In this document: positions 1 through 11,327 of the stretch, piece by piece
Numbering within the stretch: the stretch's first letter is position 1
Layout of the letters: the number at the start of each line of letters is the position of its first letter
Assembly (NCBI GenBank): GCA_033032865.1
Contig: JAWHQI010000258.1
Coordinates: forward strand, 2,976,001-3,040,000
From: Dactylorhiza incarnata
Lineage: Eukaryota; Streptophyta; Magnoliopsida; Asparagales; Orchidaceae
Length of the DNA stretch: 64,000 nucleotides
Direction: 5' to 3'
Program-made: the position numbers and the translations under genes
The notes under the pieces: generated by a model
What the model was told of the DNA's origin: nothing
What the model saw: the letters and a program-made list of their open reading frames with translations, nothing else
Database searches by the model: none

Positions 1-342
1 CAAAGCATGAAAAGTTCCAATAAATAAAATAAAGCAAGACCAATTTTAATTAATAATTATAAGGATAATTATTAATTAAAATATTCTTATTTTAAAAAGC
101 ATGATAAAATTAATTAGTAATTATAATTAAATTATTATAATTATTAATTAATGTTCTTGTGTCGCAGACGGAGGTTGTAGCGGCGATGGCGTCCGTCAAT
201 AAAATCGTCGCGGTGATGGCGGCGTAAGTCTTTGGTTGGAGAGGCTCCGTCGTCCGCAAGCGTGCCGGTAGCATCCGAAAGCACCTCGTTGCTATCATCT
301 TCTTGTTGCGGGCCGTCGTTTCCATCACTTTCGGCCCTCGAC
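1..342 (-). repeat. Copy of the gypsy E polyprotein tail and untranslated/LTR sequence (partner at 3700-4041)
   Basis: This stretch repeats 3700-4041 almost base for base at an offset of 3699, and the match stops at both copies right after the same CCTCGAC. It holds an AT-rich untranslated part (1-143) and the last ~65 codons of a minus-strand polyprotein. The window therefore opens within or next to the 3' end of element E. Whether bases 1-143 are untranslated region or the start of the 3' LTR cannot be decided here. Confidence 0.8.
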
Positions 343-2288
343 GGGTTTAACCGATGGTGAGGCATGTTGGGTAACAAGGATCCTGGGATTAAATCTATCG
401 CGTGCTGGATGTCTCGTAATGGGGGTAACGTAGGGGGCAGCTCTTCCGGGTAGACATCGATAAATTCCTCTAACATGCTCCGCAGGGCGGGTGGTAAACA
501 ATCAAACGAAGGCACGTCTTCCTTGATTTGTAAACAAACTAAGGCATATAGGACACCATCCAAAAATGTCTGGCGTGTGAACTCTTTCTTACCAATCAGA
601 CTTAAGGTTTTCTTCTCTACGGGCACAATTGTGTCTTTCGAGGCGCTCGACGGGTCCTTAGGCGGAGTGGGTTTGAAGATAATAGTCTTGCCCTTAAACT
701 TAAACTCATAAGTGTTGGCTCGCCCGAACTGGGTGACATCATGGTCATAGAGCCATAGGCGACCCAATAAAACATGACACGCATCCATTGGGATGACGTC
801 ACACCAGACCTTCTCCGAATAAGCCTTGATGGCCAGTGGTACTAAGCAACGTTTTGCTACCGGAAGGGATGTCTTATTAACCCACGCGACCTTATAGGGG
901 TTGGGGAGTGGTTCAGTCACTAACGCCATCCAGGTAACCGCATTCTCAGAAATAACGTTCATGCAACTTCCGCTATCAATAATCAGCTTACACCACTTCT
1001 CGCCGCTTTTAAAATTTAACGAAAAGATGTTCGTCCGATTCCAGTCATCAGACGCACGCGGGGAGGCGTAAATACAACGCATCACCATCATGTTGGTGTC
1101 ATCATCTAAATCACTCGGCACTCCCTCCGAATCGGAGTCATCACCGGCTTCATACTCGAGCTCGGCGGCGGCGTCAGCAGTGTCCAACAAAGCTAAGGGC
1201 TTGGCCTTAGTGGGGCATTCACTTGCGTAGTGCCCTTGAACACCACAGCTAAAACAAGAAGCGTTCAATTTGCTAATCCGACCTACAGGCACACGATCGC
1301 CGGACGGGTTACACATATTCCTAGCTGTAATGACGACGGAGCTCGAATCAGTGGATCGAAACTTCCCTTTATCTCTCATGGCTAACGGAGGAGGTCCTAA
1401 GATGGACTTGTTCTTTTGGAATGAACGCGACTTAGATTTGTGCGCCAGGTGCTTCTCAATGTCTAACGCGGCATTATACGTGGTGTTCAAATCAGTGTGA
1501 CCATAGCGAAGGAATTTACCCTGAATTTCGGGACTAAGCCCTTTGCGGAATCGGGAGAGGGTAACTTCGGGCATTTCCTTAACGTCACATCTAACCATCA
1601 TATCTTTCAAGATCCCCATGTACTCCGCGACCGAGCGGTTCCCTTGCCGAAGGGAGGTTAACTCATCAAACATTTGTGTTCGATGATACGTTGGGACGTA
1701 CTGGTCAGTCAACAGGGCTTTCATGCCCACCCTACCAATGGGAGGCAAACCATCCCTCGCACCTAAACGCCGCTCCTCATTGAGCCAGTATGACTTAGCT
1801 CGACCCAACAACTTCATACGCGCCACACGCACTTTATCCTCGTCAGTCAAATTTTGCCACTGAAAGTAGCATTCTATCTCCGTAACTCAATCCAAGAAAA
1901 CTTGGGGATCACCCAACCCATCATAGGATGGTGGTTTGATCCGGACAGCCCTAGTGATATCAAAGTCGTGCGGTGCTCGTGGGGCCTGTTCGGGATTACC
2001 ATTAGGATTAATGTTCCCTTCAGCACGTTGGTGGGCTGCAGGGTTTGGGGGGTCAGGATCAGGGACACGATTAACGTTAATATTTTCCCCTACGTGTTGA
2101 CGGGCAGCATGATCCTGAGGTGCCCTTTGGGCTAGTCGAATCGCGTGTAACATCTCACGGATGTCCGTCAACTGATCATTGAACTCCTGGCGGAGTTCAT
2201 CAACAGTCGTTGGACCGTGACCCGAGTCCCGATCGTCCGTCATTTGAGACGAGGACGTAGGATACTCTGTGCCAAGTCTCGTACGCAT
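144..2288 (-). pseudogene. Ty3/gypsy gag-protease polyprotein, internally deleted (element E)
   Basis: Minus-strand retrotransposon polyprotein read from ATG at 2288 to a stop at 144. The frame is continuous except for one TGA at 1887-1889, where the family normally has Trp in the motif FLDWV. Visible in order: a gag domain; a CCHC zinc knuckle (CFSCGVQGHYASEC); an aspartic protease with the active-site triplet in IIDSGS; and the first residues of reverse transcriptase (HAIDLIPG). There the frame jumps directly to the basic polyprotein tail ending RHKNIN. The rest of RT, RNase H and integrase are missing. It sits just inside the primer binding site and LTR on its right. It cannot encode its own reverse transcription, so it is a relic or is mobilised in trans. 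Confidence 0.88.
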
Positions 2289-2715
2289 GCAACGTAGACC
2301 TAACGATTTTGACTAGAAAATGTTTATAAATGGAAAAAAAAATTTGATTTTATAATAGAAAATGATATGTAGAATATTAAAAAAAAAATTGATTTTTTTT
2401 GCTGGAAAAGAACAGATTTAGGACGCTAAACGCAGACCAGAAATTTTAAACAGGCTAAAAATTTTATGAAAGATAATTTTTCTCCCGCCTAATAACTAGG
2501 GTAGTAAAATATTTTTTTTTCTTGCAGAGAAAATAATGGGGGATGTCCAGAAATTTTTTTTTTTTAATTTCGCAGAAAAATAAAAATTCTAGACCGCTAT
2601 TCGCAGACCGACGAAAATTTATTTTTAAACTTTCAGCGTAGAAACGTGTGTAGAATGTGAGTGCCGGCGTTCTAAGAAAATAATAGGAATGCGTCAATTA
2701 AGAAATTGACACGAA
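2289..2715 (-). other. Leader between primer binding site and gag of element E
   Basis: AT-rich untranslated leader with several A and T homopolymers and no credible coding frame. It lies between the primer binding site and the gag ATG at 2288. Confidence 0.6.
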
Positions 2716-2731
2716 CCTGGCTCTGATACCA
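2716..2731 (-). other. Primer binding site, initiator tRNA-Met type
   Basis: Read on the minus strand this is TGGTATCAGAGCCAGG, the classical plant retrotransposon primer binding site complementary to the 3' end of initiator tRNA-Met. It directly follows the LTR end and fixes the minus orientation of element E. Confidence 0.88.
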
Positions 2732-2734
2732 AAT

Positions 2735-3842
2735 TGATGTAGGCCTACGCTCTCTGATACACTCGTTAACGGGTAGATCTACGACGAACGCGCGACTCAA
2801 GAAGAATGATGCAAATGCAAGCCACACAGTGCAAGTGCACCGGACTAGGCAAAGAGAAACAATTGCCACACGAAGGACCGTTAATCCTCTAGAGATCTCC
2901 CAAGGGCGATAAGTCAATGTTCGATCAAGCGAAAAGGACCCACCCGATCCGATCAAGCTATGCGTTGTACCAAAAGAGATCCACCGAAAAATTTTGATTC
3001 GGAAAATGGTAGATCTCTCCCAACAAAAAACGGGGCTCGCCAAACCCCTTCGAAGATTAAAATAACGGATGAAAAAAATGCCACTTTCAATATGAAGAAA
3101 ACCACGAAAAATTCAGTGATTCGAAGATCACGCCACAGTATTCCACCACAAGAAAAATCAAGAGAGAGAAACACACAAGTGGTTTGTTCGTTACCCGCTT
3201 GAGATAGGATTGGCCTCAAGCAATACCCTCGCACGACCGTTCCTTTTCGGATCCACCGGAAGAGCGTTGTTTGGAGAGGAATCCGTTCGCCGTCTTGCTT
3301 CACCGTATCCAAGATCCGCCGAATACCGCTTAGATCCCGTGGAGGAGTCCGTAGAGAATGAAGAACCGTCCAAGGCTAGGAGAGAGAAAAGGTGGTGGGA
3401 TAATTCCGTGGTAGAGAGGGGGCGGCTAGAGGGGAGGAGAGGGAAAGATCTCTAAGAGAAGAGGGTGGCCGGCGGCTAGAAGATGGAGGAGAGGAGGGGG
3501 CGGCCTCCCTTGGCCGAACCTAGGAGAGAGGGAGAGAGAGGGGGGCGGCCAAAGAGAAAGAGGGGGGAAATCCAAGAGGGAGAGATTTTAGGTTTCAAAT
3601 TTTATTTCATTCCTTGTTAATGCAAATCCTCCAAAACATAGCCTTATATAGGCTTTTACAAACACAGCGGCTAATCGCAGTCCAAATTAAAACAATAAAC
3701 AAAGCATGAAAAGTTCCAATAAATAAAATAAAGCAAGACCAATTTTAATTAATAATTATAAGGATAATTATTAATTAAAATATTCTTATTTTAAAAAGCA
3801 TGATAAAATTAATTAGTAATTATAATTAAATTATTATAATTA
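2735..3842 (-). repeat. LTR of gypsy element E, shared by two internal regions
   Basis: The inner boundary is set by the primer binding site (LTR begins TGATGTAGGCC at 2735 on the + strand). The outer boundary is uncertain and lies between about 3690 and 3842. A TATA-like CCTATATAAG is present on the minus strand near 3642-3651, as expected for the U3 promoter. On its left lies a gag start; on its right lies the 3' end of another polyprotein copy. One LTR therefore serves as the 5' LTR of one element and the 3' LTR of the next. Confidence 0.65.
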
Positions 3843-4060
3843 TTAATTAATGTTCTTGTGTCGCGGACGGAGGTTGTAGCGGCGATGGCGTCCGTCAATA
3901 ATATCATCGCGGTGAAGGCGGCGCAAGTCTTTGGTTGGAGAGGCGTCGTCGTCCGCAAGCGTGCCGGTAGCATCCGAAAGCACCCCGTTGCTATCATCTT
4001 CTTGTTGCGGGCCGTCGTCTCCATCACTTTCGGCCCTCGACCTTGAGGGCAAGGTCGTTT
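3843..4060 (-). pseudogene. Polyprotein C-terminal tail of a second gypsy E copy
   Basis: Minus-strand tail ending RHKNIN, nearly identical to the tail at 144-342, preceded by PEKTTLPSRS before the acidic stretch. Everything upstream of this tail is lost at about 4060-4080, where an unrelated sequence starts. It is the 3' end of a second E copy joined to the shared LTR. Confidence 0.75.
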
Positions 4061-4074
4061 TTTCGGGCGGGGCG

Positions 4075-4441
4075 TGTTGACACGATGCGAGTCGCCGCAC
4101 GCCGATATTAGTCTATGTAGCCCGGGAGCATTATTGTATTTTGTATTTCCCCACTCCCCTGTATATAGGAGTGGTAATGTCTTTAGTTGGGCATCCTTTT
4201 GGAGTCTTAGGTTTTGGCTCTCTTGGAGAGTGGAATGTCAAGGAGGACCAATCCTCCGGATGCTTGGCAAGAGCTTGTGTCTCGATTGTATCTTTGTTTG
4301 TTTAATGCAACTTCATGATTCTTGATCTCGATACGACTGTACTGTATCATATATCCGTACTCTGCTGTCTCTGCACATTGAGTGTTATCGCGACTAGTTT
4401 CGATCGTTTGTCTCATGATTACCCCACGTGCCCTGACTTGG
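4075..4441 (+). repeat. Possible LTR fragment beginning TGTTGACACGATG
   Basis: The sequence starts TGTTGACACG, has a TATA-like TGTATATAGG near 4160, and leads directly into plus-strand integrase sequence. It resembles an LTR but no partner LTR or clean target-site duplication is seen, so the boundaries are a guess. Confidence 0.35.
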
Positions 4442-5945
4442 TGAAATCTATTTGGGGGTTTTGAGAGATCCTCCTGAGCCCACTGATGGGTTTGATATTG
4501 TAGAAGGATACTTATATTGTGGGTCTCGTCTCTGCATCACCAGAACATCCTTCAGGGACTTCTTGATTTGGGAAATGCACGGTGGCGGCGCAGCTGGCCA
4601 CTTTGGAAGAGACAAGACTGTTGTTTTAGTTGAGGACCACTTCTATTGGCCCGCCATGAAAAGGGATGTGGCACATATTGTGCGACACTATGGCACATGC
4701 CAGACAACGAAGGGTTCGAAACAAAATACCGGTCTTTATACTCCTCTTCCAGTCCCATACCAGTCATGGGTCGACATTAACATGAATTTCGTATTGGATC
4801 TTCCTCGCACTCAGAGGAAACACGATTCTATTTTCGTAGTGGTAGACCGGTTTTCGAAGATGGCTCATTTATTGTCTGCCGCAAGACCACCGACGTGGCT
4901 TATGTGGCGGCCCTTTTCATGAGAGACATTTTTCGTTTACACAGATTACCCAAATCCTTAGTTGACCGTGACGTTCGATTTCGATTTATGTGCTACTTTT
5001 GGAGAACATTATGGCATAAAACGGGTACGACTTTGAAATTTTCTACCGCCTATCACCCACAGACTGACGGCCAGACGGAAGTCGTTAATAAGAGTTTAGG
5101 GAATTTGTTACGGTGTCTAGTTGGTGATCACTCGTCGGTTTGCAATTCAGTGTTGCTCGTAGCGGAGTTTGCATATAATAGTTCCATCAATAGGTGTACT
5201 GACATGAGTCCATTTCATATAGTGTCAGTTTATGAACCTAGGAAACCTATTGACCTTGCCCCTGTTCCCTTAGAGACACTTCCTAGTGAGTCCGCCGAGT
5301 CTTTCATTCATCACATACATGAACTGCATGAATTGATCCGGAAAAAATTGCTAGCAGTAATGAATTATATAAAGCACAGGCAGATGAACACAAGTGTGAG
5401 CAACACTTTCGGGTAGGCGAGCAAGTCATGATCCGACTTCGCATGGAGAGGCTCCCAAAAGGAGCCGCTAAGAAGCTACAACCGAAGCGAATGGGCCCTT
5501 ATAGGATTATAAAAAAATTGGAACAAATGTCTATGATGTCGATCTCCCAGTAAATATGGGTATTCATCCCGTATTTAAAACTGAAGACTTAACACCGTAC
5601 TTTGAGCCTCTCGAGCATAAGGATCCATACCTTGATCCACTTCATATACCCTCCCCGTCACAGCTTGACTCTTCCTCTGGCCACCTTGGACAAGCACTCG
5701 CGGACTTGCCCGCACCATCTATGATTCCATCGGTTTTTCTGGATCCACCAGCACGAGAGGTGAGAGCATTACTGATATTGTGGCGTGTGAGTGCGTTTCC
5801 ACGGCAGAGGGCCCTTCTTGCCGTTACTTGGTGCACTGGAGTGGACGCCCCTTATTTGATGATACATGGGTATCTGCGGCGGAGCTTGATAGATTTGCCC
5901 CTGATCTTCGACGCAGTACGATCATCTCCATTCCTCGGAGATGAA
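4442..5945 (+). pseudogene. Ty3/gypsy chromovirus integrase and chromodomain, 5'-truncated and frameshifted (element F)
   Basis: Plus-strand integrase of a chromovirus. It begins with an H2C2 zinc-binding segment (HFGRDKT near 4600, HYGTCQ near 4690). The catalytic core follows, including VDRDVRF and FSTAYHPQTDGQTE. The frame shifts by -1 near 4890-4910 and breaks again near 5400-5560. The C-terminal part has HPVFKTEDLTPYF and then, in another frame near 5765-5930, a chromodomain-like segment (CRYLVHWSGRP and DDTWVSAAEL). Gag, protease, RT and RNase H are absent. Chromodomain integrases in this family target heterochromatin; this copy is dead. Confidence 0.88.
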
Positions 5946-7430
5946 TGTTTTTCAGTCGGGAGGAGTTGGTGGAGATCGGCACTGGAGTACAGGGCACCGG
6001 TCGGCGGGACCCACTTCCGTATATTCGCGCAGGAGGCGATGATCGGATCGGCGATCCGAGACCAAGAGCACGTCCGGCTCGTCGTTCTATTATTTTTATG
6101 TATTTTATTTTTATTTTATTTGGGCTTATTTTTGATGTTTTAGGACATCGGGCATAACGGCCAATCATAGGCGTTCACCGCCGGTGCCCAATCGCCCCCT
6201 CTTGTTATAAATAGAGGCGGATGCTGTATTTTAGAGGATGGTGTATTTTGTAAGTGATTCCAGAATTCACAGTCATTCGTGGTGTGACGCCGCGAGCCCG
6301 GGGTGCGACGCCTCGGCAAATTTCAGTTATCTTTTATCCTTTTATTATTCTATTCTTATTCAATTATTTCCCTGTGAAGCCACTATTCCCTGCCTATTCC
6401 CACGATTCCCTGTTATCGAAAGGAGGAAACCGCAATGTTCCTCCTTCCCGACGCCCGTAACTGCACGGCTCTCCATTGCAACTCCTCCCAGTCGCTCGAA
6501 CATCTCCCCTCACCTACAGAAAAACATCATCCCATGTTCATTGTGCTTCTCCTTCACTTCCGCGATCAACATCGCACCTTCCATTAACCGCAAAGAAAGC
6601 CGCACGGTTCCAGTCCATCTTCCGCTCGCTGATCACGTCCATTGCAATCGAGGACCAGCCCTCTCCTCCCGCACACCATAACTCCACCGCCACCCATCTT
6701 TTCCTCCCCCTGTCCGACGGAAACCTCCTCATCTCCTTGCCCTGCCTCTGTCGTGGAACCACCTGTTAATCCGCAACATTCACAGCTTGGTTTTGCTCCG
6801 TCGAACTGAGCCGCCCACCCCCTGCTCACCTCCCTCTTGTCACCCTCTTCAGCCAAGGTATTCCTCCAACCTCCCTAATCCAGTTCTGTCTCCCCCATAC
6901 GCAGCAGCCCCGCCATTCCCGACCTTGTCCTCCACTGTACTTCTTCCTCCCTCCCTCCTCCAGATTCTTCCCTGTCGTGGAGCCTCCTGTAAACCGCAAA
7001 CCTCATTGTCCTCCCTCCGTGGATCCACCTTCTTCCCATAACCCCAACTGTCCAGCCATTCCCACATCAAAATCGCAAGTCAGCACACATTTCCTCCTCC
7101 CCGTCTACTACCAGGGATGGTATTCCCCTCGCCACAACCATCTTAAAGTTCCCTTCCATTACAACTATTGCACTCGTCTCATGGAGCCATGCCTACCATT
7201 GCCCTCGGATCACTATTGCTATGTGAGGTGTTTTGGTACCGTGTTTATTTATTCCATTATTATATATTGGAAAACACCTTGTATATGTTTGGGAATTTGG
7301 TTTGTTTGGCGTAGTTGTTTGCGTTTTCCTTTTATCTTATTAAGTCTATTCGTGGAGGTTCATAGCTGATAGCACCTAGTGCGTAATCGAATATCACCTT
7401 TGCTTACTCACTTGAAATTTCAAGTTCATC
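5946..7430. other. Probable 3' end of element F, then unrecognised pyrimidine-rich DNA
   Basis: 5946-6420 follows the polyprotein stop and contains a TATA-like TTATAAATAG near 6206, consistent with a 3' LTR remnant. 6420-7130 is rich in C and T with short open frames that lack any domain or codon bias. No gene, RNA or clear repeat is seen up to 7430. Confidence 0.4.
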
Positions 7431-7934
7431 TTGTGATTGATTTGCCGAGCTTATATAAATATAACTGCTAAGTTTTATTTCCAGGTTAATGTGAAATTTG
7501 TCCACGCATCATTTAGATTGGACTTGCTTGGGTCCACTGTGCATTGTTCCATATTTGGAGCCCCATATAGAGATCGGTTGGAGCAAAACCGATCTCCATT
7601 TCTAGATAATGGAGACCGGTTGGAGATGTTCTTGGAACAACCAAGTTCTCCATATTTGGAGAACAATAGAACATGGTATAATGAGGATCTCTAAATATAG
7701 AGATTCTCATTGGATTTGCTCTAAAGACATTAGAAACTGAACTTTGTTCGAACTTAGATTATTATCTCATTTACGGATCAAGTTAACCAACAAAATAGAT
7801 GATTATATCTGCTTTTCTTATTCCCAGCTTACTTTTTCATTATCAAGTTAACTGGTTTATCAATGGAATCCCATTTCCACGGCGGTCTTGCTGGAGACGT
7901 GGGAAAAGCTTAAAATAGACCTGAAGGACAGTAC
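7431..7934. other. Hairpin-rich short repeat remnant left of the TruA exon
   Basis: 7550-7725 is full of short inverted matches (for example GAGATCGGTTGG with CCGATCTCC) and ends ATTGGATTTGCTCT, the style of a Tourist/Harbinger-type MITE. Terminal repeats could not be fixed. The remainder of the interval should hold downstream TruA exons if that gene were intact, but none is recognisable. Confidence 0.3.
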
Positions 7935-8213
7935 CTCGACAGAGCCAGTCACTGTCCGGCAGTTAGGCTGCTTCTGCGATCCAAAGAACCCGGTTCCAAT
8001 ATACTCAACAGCAACGAGGTACCTCTGCACCCTAGGGTTCTGGCTCATGCCCGGAGTTTCCGGCTCCAGTGCCTCCTCCGGCGCCTCTTCCCCGGCACCT
8101 TTGAAGCCTGCTCTGTCTTCTGATAATTTAGCCAACTTGTAGGGTTCCCGTGATTCCGAGGGATCACTGATGAGGCGCTTCGCAGAATCAGTCGCCGGCG
8201 TTGGCGGCATCAT
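7935..8213 (-). CDS. tRNA pseudouridine synthase A-like, first exon only
   Basis: Minus-strand exon starting at one of two adjacent ATGs (8213 or 8210). After a variable N-terminus of ~65 residues it reads VQRYLVAVEYIGTGFFGSQ. This matches the first strand of TruA-type pseudouridine synthases, where the G-x-Q motif binds the tRNA. The exon closes TVTGSVE followed by a good donor, GAG|GTACTG at 7934. TruA enzymes isomerise uridine to pseudouridine in the tRNA anticodon arm. The catalytic Asp segment (SRTDAGVHA in the family) belongs to the next exon and is not found in the ~1.5 kb to the left. Either it is displaced by insertions or this is a broken duplicate. Upstream ATGs up to 8378 are in frame but sit in low-complexity sequence. 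Confidence 0.7.
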
Positions 8214-8564
8214 TCCGATCGGCAAAAGAGGAGAGATTTTTCGGACCGGGCTCTTATGTTTTTGCGCATGGGGCTGGAAAGAGGGGGTAAATCGGACAGC
8301 GCGACCAACCGCGATCAACACGCGATCATCCCTGGAAAGAGGGGGAAGTCGGCCAGCGCGACCAACCGCGATCAGCACGCGATCATCCCGAGAGATTTAT
8401 CTACGCGTAACACGGGTTCATAATTTCAACTGGATAGATTGTTTGGGAAAATAATATGATCGTATTTAAAAGTGTCGTATTTTGCTGAAATTCGTGCTGG
8501 TGAAAATATACGGTGGGATCGGGGTCACGCATGGTGATCTAAGGTGCGTTACACGCACCAATAT

Positions 8565-8579
8565 CCCCCCCCCCCCCCC
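8565..8579. repeat. Poly-C tract of 15 bases
   Basis: Homopolymer of 15 C next to the repeated motif TGCGTTACACGCACC. No function is evident. Confidence 0.9.
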
Positions 8580-8732
8580 GACCAATCATGATGCGTGTAA
8601 AGCGGTTTTTCGATAGATATCTTGAATTTATTCGGCGTTAATCCTGATAAATCTGATTGGCCATTATATACCCCAGTTAAAAATTGCTCGCAAAAGAGAG
8701 ACCTAGTGACCACTTTGATGTGGGAAAAAAAG

Positions 8733-8980
8733 GACTTTTGGCACTAAGCACCCTCCAATTAAGGGGGTTTGGCACTTTGCACCCTAATTATTTAGTCTTG
8801 GCACTTTGCACCCTCGAAATAGATTAAGTGTGGCATATTGCACCCTCACCAAGCTATTTTCATAGAATTAAATTAGTTAAACAAACTAGGTGAGAGTGCA
8901 ATATGTCACACTTAACCTATTTAGGGGTGCAAAATGTCAAACCCTCCTAATTTGAGGGTACAAAGTGCCAAAAAATCCGA
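8733..8980. mobile_element. MITE-like element with long terminal inverted repeats
   Basis: The left end reads TTTTGGCACTAAGCACCCTC and continues AATTAAGGGGGTTTGGCA. The right end, reverse-complemented, reads TTTTTTGGCACTTTGTACCC and continues TCAAATTAGGAGGGTTTGACA. The inverted repeats run ~45-50 bp. The element is ~250 bp, has no coding capacity, and repeats a GGCACTTTGCACCC motif inside. A long inverted repeat of this kind fits a Mutator-like MITE, but no clean 9-bp target duplication is seen. Confidence 0.7.
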
Positions 8981-11327
8981 GAAAAAACAAATTTATATAA
9001 TTTAACTAGATATAATTGTACCCTAAAATAAAATCGTCGCAGCCCCCAGCCTTAACCCCCGCTCCTCCTTCTCCAGCCGCCTCTTCCCGTCCCGCATGGA
9101 GTTTCCAACCGTGAAGTCCGAGGTCGAGCGGCGAGTGAGAGAATGGGGAGGATAGAACGGACATAGGCCGGCTAAGGAATCTAGAAGCGAAGCCGCAAAC
9201 GCGGTTCAGCTCATCTCTGAGGCGTGCGTTCTCGATCCTGAGGTACTACTCTTCCAGCGACACCTCGCCGGTCCGCCGCAATTTCCGCAGTCGGGCTGCG
9301 CATCGCTTCCCTGATCGTTGGGTTCTCCGAGCATAGCTTATCGCATATTGATTCCAAAATTTTAAAGCTTAAATTCATAGACCTATTTTAAACTTAGGCC
9401 ATCGCGATTTTGGGAATCGTTTTTTAGCTTAAATTTTGGTTCCGTTTATCCCCTTGTTTTGTTTTTCATTACATTTTTTTTTTCGCAAACACCTTTTTCC
9501 CAAAAATGCATTTTTTTTTCTGTAAACAAAAACGTTGTTTTTTTTACCGTTTGAATAGTCTTCATTTGAAACCTCCAATTTCACAAAACATCATTTTGTG
9601 TGATTCCAACCGCATAAGGGAGCTACATTCAAGAACATCTTTTTATTTTCATCTCCAACCGCTCCCTATCCAGCCACAACCACCCACCCAAGCAGACCCT
9701 TTATTTTGTTGGGTTCATAAGTTTCATATGCTAACCACTAAATACAAGCGAAATTTCTCGGCAGCTGCACAATATTATTTTCCCTAAAAAATTGCACAAA
9801 TACTCTTTTCACAAAGAGCAGTGGCAAACTCATTTACCCTAAAATACACGATATTAACATCGTGCGTGTTGAAGCCAGGAAACTTCTATCTCCAAATATT
9901 TGAATCAATGCAACCAGAGGCTACTTGCTCAGCGACCCAACTAGATGACTTGGAAGGCAATAACGAAGAAGCTCGAACAGCAATAACAGGACTCCAGGTG
10001 CTGCAGCAGGGTGGTCTCACCACGTACCCAGAAGCTCAGGAGAGATTTCTCCTCCACAACCAAAGATGGTCGAGCAGGGTGCGAGGGAAGCACCAACTTG
10101 GCGAATATCTAGGATGACGGTTGAGGGTGACGGTCAAGATCTCACAGGGCAAGTCTTCAAAAATGGGGTTCCGAAAGCTCAGTCAAAGATGTCAATCCAA
10201 GTACCCCCGTGGTTCTATTTATAGGAAAACTAAAAGGGAGGGGGTCTTATTTATAGCCCAACCCAACCCGGCGACTATGCAACATTGAAAGAAATCTCGT
10301 CTGGCTTCGACGAGTATCTCCTATGGTCGCCCACCTGGCGAGTATGAGGGGCTGCTCGCACATGCTTGCTCATACTCGTACAAACCTTCTACTGCTTCTG
10401 CTGGCTGAGTTGTCTTTGATCTATGAATTCTGTCTTCTGCTTTGACCTTTGACTTAAACTTCTGCCTACGTGGCCTGAATTTGGTCATACCCTCGAAGAA
10501 TATGAGTTATACAGTGCGGGATCGCAAGAACCATTTCATTTCACCTCGATAAGTTCCCATTTTCTCCCAACAGAACACTTGTCTTCACCCGCTCAGTCGT
10601 CGAAAAAGCACAATACCAGGGCCTTATGGACTAAACTTCTCCGACCTTCTTCGTCGAGCATTTCTCCCACAACGCTTCTCCAACTAACATACAGATCCAT
10701 CTTCCACGCCGTCCGTCGAGCATCTCACCAACTCAAGGAACCACTAACACCCACGTCGATAAATATAGCATTTCCTCCCTCGGAAAAAGAAAAGAAGACT
10801 GCTCGGACATCATGCGATTCACATCCAGCTTCGCCTTCGTCTCACTCCCAATCAGATCCAGACCTCCTTTTGACTCCATTTCAGCCTCCAAGTATCCGAG
10901 ATTGGCAGATTCATTGTTAATTGTTGCATGAATTATGTTGCCAATGTCAATCCTTCATTTTTGCATGATCCATGTTATAATTTCACAGTGAAATCAAGCA
11001 ATAGTTGAGCTATATTAGAATGTTTAGGGATTTAGCGAAATTTGCAATAAGAGTTTCATCTATGGATATATACGAGACCACGCGTAGTTGTTTTCCAATC
11101 ACATAAGATTATTTCTGTGGTCCAAGCAGCATTGCAAGCGGAATTCCTCCAAACATTATTCTCACGATTGTGTCCGACAACCCTTCTTCCCACCATTGAT
11201 TCTCTCAACGTGTCATCCAAGCGAAACAGAGCCTAAACCATCATCACGGAGGTACCAAATCATTGTCGCGAAAGATTTAAACATAGATCAGGCTCGAAAA
11301 GACACAATTGTACCAAACCAAGCTTAA
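8981..11327. other. No recognisable gene
   Basis: Mixed sequence. 9020-9330 is GC-rich. 9400-9800 is AT-rich with long T runs. 9820-10560 holds a TATA-like TCTATTTATAG near 10212. 10560-10920 contains a Ser/Thr/Pro-rich open frame of 113 codons with no domain, signal or repeat that I recognise. Nothing here can be named. Confidence 0.4.

Noticed and set aside
10579..10920. 113-codon Ser/Pro-rich frame
   Set aside because: No domain, signal peptide, splice context or repeat; composition alone explains it.
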